From Elysia chlorotica (taxonomy: Eukaryota > Mollusca > Gastropoda > Plakobranchidae), in the NCBI GenBank assembly GCA_003991915.1, contig RQTK01000980.1, positions 1 through 64,000 of the forward strand: a stretch of DNA of 64,000 nucleotides, in the 5' to 3' direction. Made by a program: the position numbers and the translations under genes. The notes under the pieces were generated by a model, which ran no database searches, was not told where the DNA came from, and saw only the letters and a program-made list of their open reading frames with translations. Positions 1 to 13,300 of this stretch are shown here, one piece after another. Numbering within the stretch: the first letter of the stretch is position 1; every line of letters begins with the position of its first letter.

Positions 1-1202
1 CCCACCCCTCATATAAAGCGAATTTTTCCTGCCAGATCCATTCTGAGGTAAGGTTTTATGTAAATTGTACTAATAATACATAAGATTCTTGAAAAATTTA
101 ATTTTTTTAACATGGGAAGAATAATGCAAAGCAGAATATTTTAGATGCATGTGAATAAAAAAAACTGGCTGAGAATAGTTAAACTCAGAGTATACGGAGC
201 CCAAAACCATGATTTTACAGAGTTGTAGAGAAATCACCTAGTTTAATGAAACTGAAATCGATAGCTCTCTTCTTGACCTTTCTTGTAAGATTAGCAAGGT
301 TTTGTTTAAAAAAAAATGTTGGTTTGGATTTGATTATGATTTAGGTACGCGCCACAACCTGTGACAAGCCATTTTTATGGCTACGACTTTGAGCCACACC
401 CCATGTCGAGCCAAATACTAAAAGTTAAAATCCGTCCAGATGATTATATATGATTTTCTCCTTGAAAAAAAATTGTTTGTTTTTGGTCCAGTTGCTCCAC
501 TTTTTGCAATAACCTGTTTTTGTTTACATATCAAACTCATTTTTAATGACATATATCATTCTGAAAATAATTTAATATTAAAAATTGTGTTTGAAATTGT
601 GTTAATTTTCGAGCCATATGCTTTAAAAAAATAGTTTTGTAAATATAAAATATTTTAATATATTCATAGTTTCAAGGACAACCTTTATATTTAAAAATTC
701 TTTTCACCTTTAAAAACTATAAGAGTTTCTGGTACCAGCATATTTAATTGGAAGTGAGAATGTATCATTATTGGCTTACTTTAAATGTATAATATTACAT
801 TTATTATGTTTGTGCTTTTAATTTTTTTTTTGTTACAATAGGATCCCTCTTAGCTGATTACACAAAATTGTGGTTTAGTTATATATTTTTGTCAGTGGAT
901 AAGGATTCGAAACCTGGCTCAATTAGAGAAAGTTTCCCGAGTGTATATTCTCTCACTCTGTAGATGGAGAGAGATCCATTATTACATGGAATTTCACACT
1001 GCCACCAGACACAGATACCTCTGCAATTTTACATAGATGTTACAATAAGGAATGTTTCAAAGAGTTTTAAACTTATTTGTCAGAAAGCGTAATTTTAGGG
1101 CCTTAAGTGCTAGTGACGCTACTTGTTGTCTATCATTTAAATCTCTATGGTAATATTTTTTGTTTTGGTTTGGTTTTTTAACTTCTTTCTATATTTTACT
1201 AG
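1..1202. other. Intron of MET-like gene upstream of first visible exon
   Basis: AT-rich sequence ending at the acceptor before 1203. I tested the open stretch at 440-634 for IPT similarity and saw none. A B-box-like string occurs near 906 on the - strand but has no convincing A box, so no SINE is called. Confidence 0.6.
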
Positions 1203-1302
1203 TGGAGGCCTTCCAATAACAGTTCAAGGAACAAACCTTGATGCTTCTGTGTCTCCCATGATGTATGCAACCCATGGCAATAATGATCTGGATTTGGCCA
1301 CG
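1203..1302 (+). CDS. MET: MET-like exon a: start of IPT3
   Basis: Acceptor TTTTACTAG and donor ACG|GTAATC. It encodes [18 protein letters not shown], which aligns with the start of MET IPT3 (GGSTITGVGKNLNSVSVP). The exon enters with one base (T) completing a split codon and leaves in phase 0. Confidence 0.9.
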
Positions 1303-4300
1303 GTAATCTCTTTCATGAAATCAATTTAACAGTTTTATTTTAATGTATAAATGTTGATGTGTGCTTAAATCAATTAATTATTTTACTACTTAAATTTGAG
1401 TGACATTTGAAGGTGTAAAAGTAAAATGGGTGAGACTTGTTCACCTTATATATCTTTTTGAGCTTAAGTGGCAGAAAAACTGACACTTCACATGCCTAGA
1501 AATGTTAGCTCTTTGTAGATAGCTTTTTAGAACAATCTCTTGTTTTACTTCAAACATAAGCTTTATAGAGATTGCTGAAAATAGAATTATTTGAAAGTAT
1601 TTTAATGTGGTTAAAATGTGTAATATAATTGAAAAGACCCCAGCTTTTATTAAGAATAGTTTTGTCAGGTTAAAATTTTAATAAAGATTTACAAGGCACT
1701 ATATTCTTAAAGAGAATTCATAGGAGACAGAAAGATTGTGAAAAGTACTTGCTGGTTATCTTTTCTACGGGAGGGGCATAGGGTACAGAAAAACTTGCCT
1801 GAGACTGTCTTAGTTTCAAATACATCAATTGATTAAAGGACTGTTTATACATGTTATTTTAATTATATTTTTATAGGACTTTTTTGTCATTTTTTGTTTT
1901 GTGTTTTTTTTTTTTTCCTCCTTAGCAGTAGAAAATATACTTAAATCAAAATGATTAAATACCTGGTTCTTGAGGATCACTTCTTCTTTGTTACAGACAC
2001 TGGGGTCCATGGTCACCCATTTCTCTGTTATCTGTAGCCTTGATGTTAACATTGATAGGGGTCTATTTTTTATTTGTGAAGGTGTTCAGACTGTCTGTGT
2101 ATTTTATTCTTCCAGATCAAACATGGGCTCATGTTTAGACTCCAAGGATCTAGATTCTTTGGCAAAGTTTGATCTTTTCAGTCACTGTTTATTAGGTTTG
2201 TTGATTCTGGTAAACATTTTGCTGGTTTCTGTTTGTATTTTAGTCTTTGCATCAATAATTTCGTGTCTTTCCTTTTTGTAGGGATTCTTACCCAGCTTGA
2301 CTTTCCATCGGGATAGTTGGTGTAGATTTCATGCCTCCTGTAATTATATGGCGGTTTTGGTTTTCAACAGACTGAGCTTTTTGAAAATTACCCTTTGCTG
2401 CTGAACCCCATGCTGTGATTCCATACTGTAGTACAGAGTCCAGCTAGCTTGCGGAGGAGACTGGTTCTTGTGACACCTGTGCTTGGGCAGGATTTTATGT
2501 GTGCTTTTCAGGTCATCCTTGGGTCAAAAGTTATACCAAGATATTTGGGGTTGATTTCTTCTCTGATAAAATTCCTATCTAGTGTGAGGTTTACTTTTCC
2601 TGTGTACCATGACATGACTCTATGTCACTGATGCTTTTGGTCAGTACATAGGGATGTGCATGTTGTAATCAAATGCAAAAAATGGAATAACTCGAAAGGA
2701 GCAACTCCTCCTCAGATTCTAGAGTGTGGCCCTTTTGTGCTAGCAATAATCTTAGGTAGGGATCCAGAAGCCACCAATCTGCATCCAAGGGTGCTTTTCT
2801 TGTTTGTTTGTTTTTTATTGCTTGATGACATAGCAACTGAAAGACTAGCACTCCTGTATTTGCATCTTTTTTTTACTACTCTGTAATGCTTTTTTTATTT
2901 TATTTCTGTAACTTTTTTATTTGGAGTGTTGTTATTATTTCTGACAAAGAAGGACCCAAACATAGATCCACTTCATTGAATCCCTTGTTCAATGAACCAT
3001 TTAGTATTCATAGCCATGAAGAAACTGAAACCGAAAGTAAAAACAGTGTGTATTTTCACAAGAAAAAATTTAGTCAGGAAGGTTCTTATGAGAGCTGTCC
3101 CAGAAGTGAGAAAGTGAACCCCTAACTTTTGAACCTCTTTACGTATTTTTAATCTTTGAACGGGGCTTCCAACATTTATTCATCGTGCACCAAATACCAA
3201 AGTTTAAACACCATTTTAGAATGGATATTCAGTCACCATGGCAACAAAGATGGCTGCTCTCATTTTTCAGTAGTCAAATCCGTAGTGTTATACGATTTTT
3301 GTGTGCAAAAGGGAAGATTCCATCTGAATTTCATGTAAAGTTGGTAAAGATATATGGAGAAGATCTTATGAGCCGGAAAAAAGTAACATTTTGTTATCAC
3401 AAATTTTAAAACACACTATTAAACATTCAGGATAAGCACAGTGAATGTTTCCTTGATCACATAATTACTGGAGAAAAGACCTGGGTTCGAGACAGTACCC
3501 CACAAAGATTTGATTCTGCTGACAAGCTGATCACAGGAGTATCAGCATGACTGAAAGTCTTAATGCCAATTTTTTTAAGGAGGGTGTATTTTCTCCCCTC
3601 GCAAGGTGCAAAAAATGCATCAATCAGTGTGACCATTGCAACGAAAACTAGACTAAAGGTGTGAACATGTTATGTGAAAATTCTATTAAATTTGCCCAAA
3701 TACTTCCTGACTTATGGCTTCACTTACCTTACTTCTGGGACAGCCCTCGTATTATCCATCATTTGAATGAATATTGATGGCTTTAACATGAATTCCTCTC
3801 CTATACATCCGTAAAAGACAATAAAAAACAACTGAGTTTCAATCTATTGAAGGGAAGAAAAAAATGAATATTCTCAGGTATTCAATCAATGACTCAATCT
3901 AACAAACATCTGACATCAAATCTAGATCTAGACCCAGTTTAAAGTAGAGGATAAAATACAATACCACTACGACTTCAATGTTTTTTCCCACGTGTAGATA
4001 CTTATCTATCGAATATAGTCTGTTAGGTCTAGATTCACATGAATAATATTTTGGTACAGGGTTTGTCACAAAAAGTGCCATTTTCAAAGAAGAAAAGGTC
4101 AGGTCTCAAATCCTCATAAATTAAAAACATTTTTCAGAATTTTGTCTATCAAGTACGATGAACATTATTTAGCTTGCAAAAGTGCAATGATTGGTTCTAT
4201 TGGAGTTCCCAATTTTCTGTTCATTGTGGTTTTCATGAATCTGTATAAAAGTGCAGTGGAACAATAATGGTACCCAAGAAAAAACCTGCGATGGGTTGCA

Positions 4301-7300
4301 GGCTTTTTCAGTAAAATTACCAAAATTCACTCGTTCTGCAGGCTTTTTGAAATTTTTTGCTCTCACCCATGTATAGAAAATTGTCCTAATGTCATGTGTC
4401 TTTTTTATACCCTATTTCACCAGAAATGCACCGTTCAAAGTGACGGAGAAGAAATGGTTTGTTTATCTCATAATGTAAAGGATAAAATAGTGGTGGAACA
4501 GGTTGAAACTGTTCACTTGTATTTCATGTTTGACAAAAACAAGATTCCTTCAGAGCATCGGAAGTCTGGTGAGTAACATACGGTGCTTCTAGTGTTAATA
4601 AAATTAATTGTTTAAGTCAAACTTTTTTATGTTATCAATTTAACTTGTAATCTGTAGCAGTCAGTTAAAAATTTAACATAACGATTTAATAAATGCTACG
4701 AATTATATACAATTTGTTCCCTTGCACTTGTAAAATTTCATAAATTGATAAATATTAATTCTGATACATTATTTTGGGGCTGTATGTTAAATCCTATTCG
4801 TAACAAAATCAGTTTAAATTTAGGGAAACTTGAAAGTTTTTAAACTTTTTTTCTGATTTTTTCCCGCATTAAATTTTGGCATATGTAGCTTGTGAAGGAT
4901 GTTAGTTCAAAGGTGCCAAATGGCATTTCAGATCAACTCTCAAAGTTTAAATTTATATTTTGTCACTGATAATATTATTGGGTTTCCAACTAAATATGAT
5001 AGTTGGTTTTGCCTAATCTGCTCATCTATTAACTTAACCAATTTGGTGTGAAACATGTTTCGGGTATTTTTTTGTTTTTTAAAAAATAATAGTAAAAAAA
5101 ACTTAAACAAACGACACCTTTTAAAAGATTTTGAAACCATTTTAGTTGATAATGTAAGAGTTCTCTGTAACTTGTTTTTCTTGATTTGACTCATATGTTT
5201 CTCACATTTTTTTTTCAGCTTTAACCTCGTTCCAGTACTACCCTAATCCTACTTTCCAGCCTTTTGCAAAGAAACTTTTTGAACAAGATGTAAATGAAAA
5301 GGAGATAACTTTTGTGGCAAGTGTTTCTATTCTGTGTGATCTTAAGGCAGTATAGATTTATTTAGAGGATGCATGAATATTGAAGTAATTGAATAATTTA
5401 AGTGTTTGACATTTTTTATCTACTTTTTTTAAAAGTGATTTTTGTTTAGTTGTATCTTTGTTTTGCTTTTTTATTTTAATCATGCCTTTCAAATTCATAT
5501 ATTGAATTAATTTATAATTAAATTGGGAATGATTTTATTACTTTGAAATTGAAAAAAAAAATTAATTTCTTTGTGAAGTTTTGTGTTCTCATAGAACTTT
5601 TATCTAGAACAAACTGTCAGTCAAAAAAAATAAAAGAATTCACGAACTACATTTTGTACAGGGTCAGCAGCTAAACCACGGGGCTCTTGCAAAGGACATA
5701 TATATAAATATTGGAGGAAATCCATGCACTGTAACAAAAGTTGAGGATGTGATGATAAAGTGCAAGCTTAACATTACTGGTCTACAAATAGGCTCTGGCA
5801 AACAATATGGAGTAGTGGTAAGTGTTATCTATCTAACTAACTGTCTGCAAGCCCACAAATTTCCACAGCATAGGCTGTACATGTGATGTTTATTGTTCTT
5901 GAATAATCTTGCTATTGAGGCAAATTATTTCTGTTTCTTTTAGGGGGGGGGGGTTCGAGTCTTTGTTGAACCAAGCTTTTCAAAGGCTGTGATTTCTGCA
6001 TAACAATTCATGTTGACATTGTTGATTTTTGGAGATGGTCAACTTTTTTTGTTGGTGTTGAAGGGTGTGATTAATGTATATTTTAGAACCTAGTGGGTGA
6101 GTTTTGAGGAATGCATGAAAAGAAGAATTGTCCTCTGGTCTAATTTATGCATCTGGCATGAGGAATTGGATCCATAGTCTTGTGAAATAACAATAATTTA
6201 CTCAACAATAAAAAAAATTACAGAACTATCCTTTGTTTGTATAGATAAAAAGGGAGATGTGTGGATTTCAAATAATTATTACTGACCTGACCAAGAAGCT
6301 CAGTAAGCTTTCCTTGTGCCACAGAGTTGTCCGGCAATCGAAACCTGCTCATGGCAGTATCCCAGGAGATGAAATGGTAGACATTATGGCCAAGGAAGGA
6401 CAGGGAACTCAATATGTGAACTCAGTGACTCTACTAAAAAAAAGTCCCTGCTGAAAGCGATTCTCCGTCCCCCTCCTCGACCAGCAGATGAGTGCCACAC
6501 AATGGAGAGATAGGACCAAACCATCATCACACGTGTCTGTACTGGACACTGCCGCCTGAAAAGATAACTTCAGAAAATTAAAATAGAAACCTCTCCTTCT
6601 TGTGCCTGTGGTATAGAAAAAACACCAGAACATGTTCTATAAAAAAAAACATGGCCAAGCCCTACCTTCATAGAAACCAAGCCCCATAGCCAAAAGGAAG
6701 ACATGCAACACACAGTTTCATTTATAAAGTTGACTCGACTGGTGATATAATCTGCTTACAAGAACAAGATGAAGAGGAAAATACTGTTAGATTTATTTTG
6801 AAAAGTATTAGCACAACCAGTTCATTAAAAACCAAATGTGACTGAATGTACTTCAAACAAGCATTTCTGCTGATCAGTTCAGTTTGATATAGATTTTAGA
6901 TATAGCCTGCATAAATCTTGCAGAAGAGGTTCGCTGCTAACTCAGCCAGTAGTGCTCTTATTGGACAGTAAAAAGAGGAATATGCACAACTGAGGGACAC
7001 AATAAAACTAACACAACTGAAGGTTGAAAAGTAGATAAGATTAAAAACGTTTTGCCTTTATTTGCTTCATCAGACTAACAAAACAAAAAAAGGATGCACG
7101 CTCTATTAATAATACTACATAGCGTAGGCTTACACAGTACATTCAGTAACAAGGGATGAAGAGGTGGGGGTATTTCGGCTCTGGATACCTTTCTACATTT
7201 CTTTTTGGACAAGATAAAGGTCTGAGGCTCAAATCTCAACTGATGCCCCTGTACAGGATTCTCCAGCAACCTGGGGTGCATAAAACTGAAAGTATTACTT

Positions 7301-10300
7301 TTTTATCATGGAAAAGTGGAAATTCTGACATACAGTCTTTTAGATTTCATGTTCTTAAAACTTTGTTAAGTACAAGAAAAACGTCATGAACTTATTACTC
7401 CTGATTTTTTTGTTCAGGTTGATTTTATTTGGGCCATTTCAGTATTGAACAACTTTTTTTCTTAATTGCAATGAATCTTGATTATTTGTGGAATGCAGAA
7501 GTGAGATGAATTTCACATTTCTCTGTATTTAAAAGAAATAAATAGGGTAAAATAAGCAAACCTTGAGGCATTTGTGACGTTGAAGGGGGAAAGCATGGAA
7601 TTTTAAGAATCTCTTGTTTTGAGATATAATTTATGTATCTGAGATACAAAAAGTAATTTTTCTCTGTTTCTGTGTCTATTAAGGTGAAGTTTTAAAAAAT
7701 AATTCTTTTTAAAAAACACAAGTAAAAAATATTGAAAAAAATCAAAAAGTCCTTAAAACAACACAAACTAAAAGTAAAATTTACGACTTTTCTGAGGTTT
7801 TCCAAGACCTTTACACGTTTGTACTTTACTCAAGTGGATATTGTGGCAAATAATACTATTCCTTTATCCTTGTACCGTTTTTTTTTTTTCATCACAAATC
7901 AGATCAACATAGGAGGCCTGACCTTCAGAGATTCAGATATCGGATTTGTGGAGTACTTCAGGTCCTCACCTGCTTCATCTGTGTCTAGTGCTGGAGTGAC
8001 TCTGATTGTCCTTGTGATCCTCCTGCTAGTCGCACTGATTGTTCTATTCTTTGTCATGAGAAGAAAGCGTTGTGGATTTTTCAAGTAAATATTTTAATCT
8101 ATATATGCTACAACAAGTTAACAATTTGAACTGTATGTATTTTACCAGTCCTTATTGTAAAGAAAATGCTTTGTGTGCATGTGTGTGTATATATGTATGT
8201 TTTTCTTTGTTTTTCATTTGATTTGTCCTTTAATTATTTTTTTTATTGAACACAGAATACAGAATACAGAAATATTTGCACACTGAAGTTAATATTTGGA
8301 TGGTCTGGGTTAGGTTTAGAATCTAGATTTAGATTCTTCTTTCTGCTTCTCACTGGTCTGTTCAAACTCAACATAACTCTCCCTATTACCTCCCTCTAAA
8401 CATTTACTAATATGAGCCACTCAAGAGCCAAAAATAGGACTCAAAAAAAATTTATCTTGTTAAAATTGTTTTCTTGGTGAAATTTTTTAAATCAAGTAAT
8501 TAGAATAGTGTTTGGAGCCTATTGAACTAAATTTTCAGGAAAAGAGCCAAGTTTAAGCCTGTATTCTGTAAAAGTATTAAAATTTGGCTTACAAAAGCAC
8601 AAGTTTAGAGGGACAATTTACATCATTCTCATCTTGTTCTACAAAGTTTTCTTGAGAAGTGCTTACATGCAAAGAAATTAAATACCATTTAAAGAAAATT
8701 AGTTTTGAAGCCGATCACCAAATTCTTGTGCAGTAAAAATGAAAAGGAAACTAGAACAAATGGTAGATCATGACTCTTCTTTGCAAAAGATAATAACCTG
8801 ATATTATTCAATATTATAACAAACAGGTTTTGTTTCCTTATGCCAGCAAGTGATTGGGTGCAATATCATAACATGTGATCAACTTTGCTATAGTAAATTG
8901 GTGTCAATAAGGATTAACTTGGTTTTCTAGAAAGCTGTATGTCTTAATTTGATGAGTCTCCCCGACAGGAACCTGATCCTGCCCGTGGTGAACTCTTTTC
9001 CATTAAGAAAAAAAGATATCTTTTCATTAGAGTTTCTTGGTAATCACACTTTAACAAGGATGACAATGGTATATTTAGCCTATCAGTTTTAAGACCTAAC
9101 GAGTTTATTTTTCCTCTTACAACCAGGCCAAAATTAGATGACAATCGCTCGGTACACTACACAGCAGACCAGGATACATCTCTTATCAGGGCTGTCGGAA
9201 ATCCAAATTCTCCTAATGGTATGTGCGACTTCTTATCCAGTTCTGTTTGCATTTTTTCATTATTCTTATTATTTAGTTTTTATTCATGTTAGCATTTTTT
9301 TTTAAATGGCCTGAAGTTGTTGCTCTTACTGTAACTGATCGAGGAAAAACGATTGTGGTTTATGCATTTATTATTTATCATGGCCATAAATTATTGGGGT
9401 TTTTTCCTAATTTTTTTAAGGCAAATTTTAACCCACAACACCTAATCAAGGGTAGGCAAAGTTTTCATACAGGTAATTTAAACAAAATGTATCATTCCAG
9501 AACAAACTATATCAAATAGAGAGAAAAGCAATTTCTTTTCCTGACAGATTCCAATACCTTATAGTTTGATTCAGTTGATTGATCATAAACACAGTGGACA
9601 TCAAAAGAAAACTATAATAACCCTTTTATAATATTTAAACTTAAAGCAAAGACTTGTATTCACTTCAGAGTAAGAATAAAGATGAACAATTTTAGAATCA
9701 TATGTCCTAAAGTTAAGTTTAGGTGATTTTCATGTAAAAGCAACTCAACCCACCTATATCCCTAGGCCTTATTACACACTTGTAGTGCCCATTATGATGG
9801 AGTTCTTAAACATGTTAAGAAAAATCACTGCTGCTCTAATGTAGAGATTTGGGATCAATAGCAATCTTTTTGGGTGTACAGTCTGGTAGTTTGATGTTTT
9901 ATCAACTACTCACTATCTATGGTTTTAGTTAAAAATGGAATTAAAGTTTAGATTCAGATAAACTCTGCAATGTGGAAGCATGAAATAAAAGCTTTCTCGG
10001 TATTTATAAATTTTTTTCGACTATATAGCCTTAAAGTTAAAGTGCCTTGCTACTCATTCCATATGCCATTACTCATTTCCAGATTACACGGAGGGCGGTG
10101 CTTACGGAGGCTACAACAGCAATGGAGAAGTTCAACATGCTCATATAGATGAAGAAACTCTACGTCTCATTGAGAATGAGCACCTACTGGTAGACATGGA
10201 ATGTCTCACCTTAGCAGATGAGATTGGAAAAGGTACGATAGGAAAACATGCTTTTAAACTTTTAGGTATTTAATATACATCCTTTTTATTTTTCTTTCAG

Positions 10301-13300
10301 CAAAAAGATAGTTTTGTCATTGGGGTTTATAATGAGATATGGCAATTTTGACATTTTTTCCAATTTCTCATCATGAATTAAATAATATTTCTTAGTAGTC
10401 ATATCCAATTTGTTAGTTTTCATGATTCTTGTTCCAACTAAAATTAAACAGGGACGAGTTAGCTCAATTGGTAAAGGCACTATTTCTTGTCAATAGGTTC
10501 CAAGTAAAAATCCCATTTATGCCACCTTGATGAAAACTGGTAAGATCAGTGTCAGCATAGTGTTACCTTGGAAACAAAAGTCCTTGTATTTCTGCTTCAT
10601 CTCTGTTTGGTAGGGCATGAAGACATTATTCTTGGTATCCGAGTATGAGTTAATTAGTTTATTGCTTACAATGGACATTAAGAAACCAACCTTATAACTT
10701 AAATTAACATTCCTCTGGTAAAATTTGTCATTTGATTATTAAAATACTTCTTAATGTCACAGTATTTAGACACTTCTTAAAATTATAATGCAACTTGATT
10801 GTACTATTATTAAGAGAAGTGTGAAGTTAAGATTGATGTAATTTTTTAATCTCTTTTTATGTGCTCTGGGTGAGTAATTATATTAAGTCTAATGAAGATT
10901 TTTTTTAATTATTTGTGTAAGAAAACAAAATTAAATCTGCATTAGGAAAAGCAGAGAAAAAAATATAAATCCTAGACCTTGTGGATAACAGCAGTAATCT
11001 TTATTAAGGCTTGCTAATCAATTTATATAGTTTGCGTAAATGTGCCTCATGTCAACCTTCATATCATATTCTAAATAAACTAGTCATTTTTCTTTTCTCT
11101 TTTTTCTCTTCTTGCAGTGCCATTGTAATATGTTAAACATTTACCATTTTTTACCTTTATTTAATTGCAGGCAACTTTGGTAGTGTTCGTCGAGGATTTC
11201 TTACTCTGCCTGAACAGAAAGGAGACATATTAGTGGCAGTAAAAAGCCTTCATAGTAAGAATTTTTTTTAATAGGATATCATATTACGCCTTATTGCTTT
11301 GTCAAGTAAGGGATATTTAAAATGAGAGTACAGTTGTTGTTTTTTTTATTGGAGTTATTTTTAATAACCTTCAAATTCAGTCATTTCTTGCTTGCTGTTA
11401 CTGTGCTGCTGTTTTAATCTGCTTACTGTTTTATCCCTATATTACTATAGATTTATGAAAACACCAAAAATCTAGATGTAACAAGATTTTTTAGACCTGC
11501 TTATTGTGTATATTTGTGTAATATGGTAAAGTTACATAGCTTGTTTGTCAGCTGGGAGACTGATGTGCATTTAAATGTTAAAATGTAAAGATGAAATACT
11601 GGAGAAAGGTTTAGTGAATTAATTATGAAAAAAATAAATATAAATAATGTGAAAAACAAAAATCTGTAATCTGATAAACAAGAATGTATTCCAGAAATAG
11701 GATTTCTCATAAACATGTGCTTTAATACATGTCTCATGAAAAATGTTAATGAAGCAGTGATCTTTTTTTTTTAATTTGGGTTAAGAGCAGTAATAAAACG
11801 TTAGAGTGAAGCAACCTTTTAACATTGTTTAACTGTTAGTCGTAAATACCCTTCTTTTCCATACTTTAGACAACAACCCTCGTGACATAGAGCTTCAGAG
11901 TTTTCTGCAAGAGGCTCTGCGCATGAAAGACTTTAATCACCCCAATGTGCTGGCACTTATCGGGGTGTGTCTGAACCTTGATGCAATGCCTTTGGTCGTA
12001 CTGCCCTTCATGAAACATGGAGATCTTCTAACCTACATCAGGGATGAACATAACGTGAGATTTTGGAATTCTATTATCTAGGGCAGGACATTTTTTTGTA
12101 TGCTTTATATGTATTTTGAAAGAGATACAAGAAAATTGGAAATTTAAAACTAGTTGTTTAACCTATCCCTACAACGATTTGCATAATCCCCACATTATGG
12201 AAGTGAGCATGCATCCTCCCCGCTAGTTTAAAATTATATAAACACGAATCAACCATAGGCATGTCAGCAAGCTTTGGTCGTGATGGCTTTAGTACGCAGG
12301 GCTGGTCAGCATGATTAAACCTTATTGTTTGAATTAAAATGTGTAATTGAGGGAAGAAACCATATCAATTTTTTGTTTTCTAATGGTTTAGTATTGACAT
12401 TTTAAAAATAATTACTTTCAGAAAGAGGAATGAAGAATTAACTATTAGAAATTGAAGCCAAGTGCACACATTGAGCCTTCCTGAGTTGCTTTCACTTACT
12501 GAAACATTTACGTTTGGTTCAAAAAAGATAATCGCTGGATAGACTGAAGTAGAAAGAGGAAAGTTTTCCTTTTTTTTTTCATATGTTCGTATTTTATTTT
12601 TTTATGGCAGAGGCAATTATTTCATTTCCCATAATCTTTGTTATAAGATTTTGGGTGATATTTTCTGTGTATTAGAAATCAGGTTTAGATAATTGCTTTT
12701 GTTTCTTATCCTAACAATTTCATAACTGAAAGTTTTCAGAGCCATATCTTTTTTTGACCCATTATGAACACTGATTTTAATTAGGGATCATTTTAAGTGA
12801 TTCCCCCTATTTTTAGTGATGACTCCTCCTTTACATTTTAATAGATTCTCTCAGAAACATGTTTTCAGAATTTATAACTGCTAAACATTGCATTTGAAAC
12901 AGATAAGTAATTTAAGCTTTTGTTTTTGTGGGAACAAGTCAAGCTTGATTTACAAATTTATGCGTCTGACATTCTGTGTGGCTACATTATTTTTTTGCAG
13001 CAACCAACCATTAAAGATTTAATCATGTTTGGAATAGACATTGCTAGAGGTATGGATTATCTTTCCAGCCTCAAATTTGTCCATCGAGATCTGGCTGCTA
13101 GAAATTGCATGTAAGTTTCAAAAGCTCTATCCATTGTGTTGATTGAATTAACCAAAGTAAATGTGCAGATGGGAATGGCATGGCTATTTAATTGACCCTG
13201 TTGTGATAATGTTACCATATTTTTTCTGATTTGATGTTTCTTTTATTCCTAATTGATTTTCTTTATAAGTTCCTTTATTTGAAGATTGTGGTTGAGTTGA

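Noticed and set aside
440-634. Possible upstream MET-like exon
   Set aside because: No IPT-like residues and no fitting splice sites.
7732-7902. In-frame N-terminal extension of the transmembrane exon of the MET-like gene
   Set aside because: Upstream part is intron: a clear acceptor at 7901-7902 fits the phase of the previous exon.
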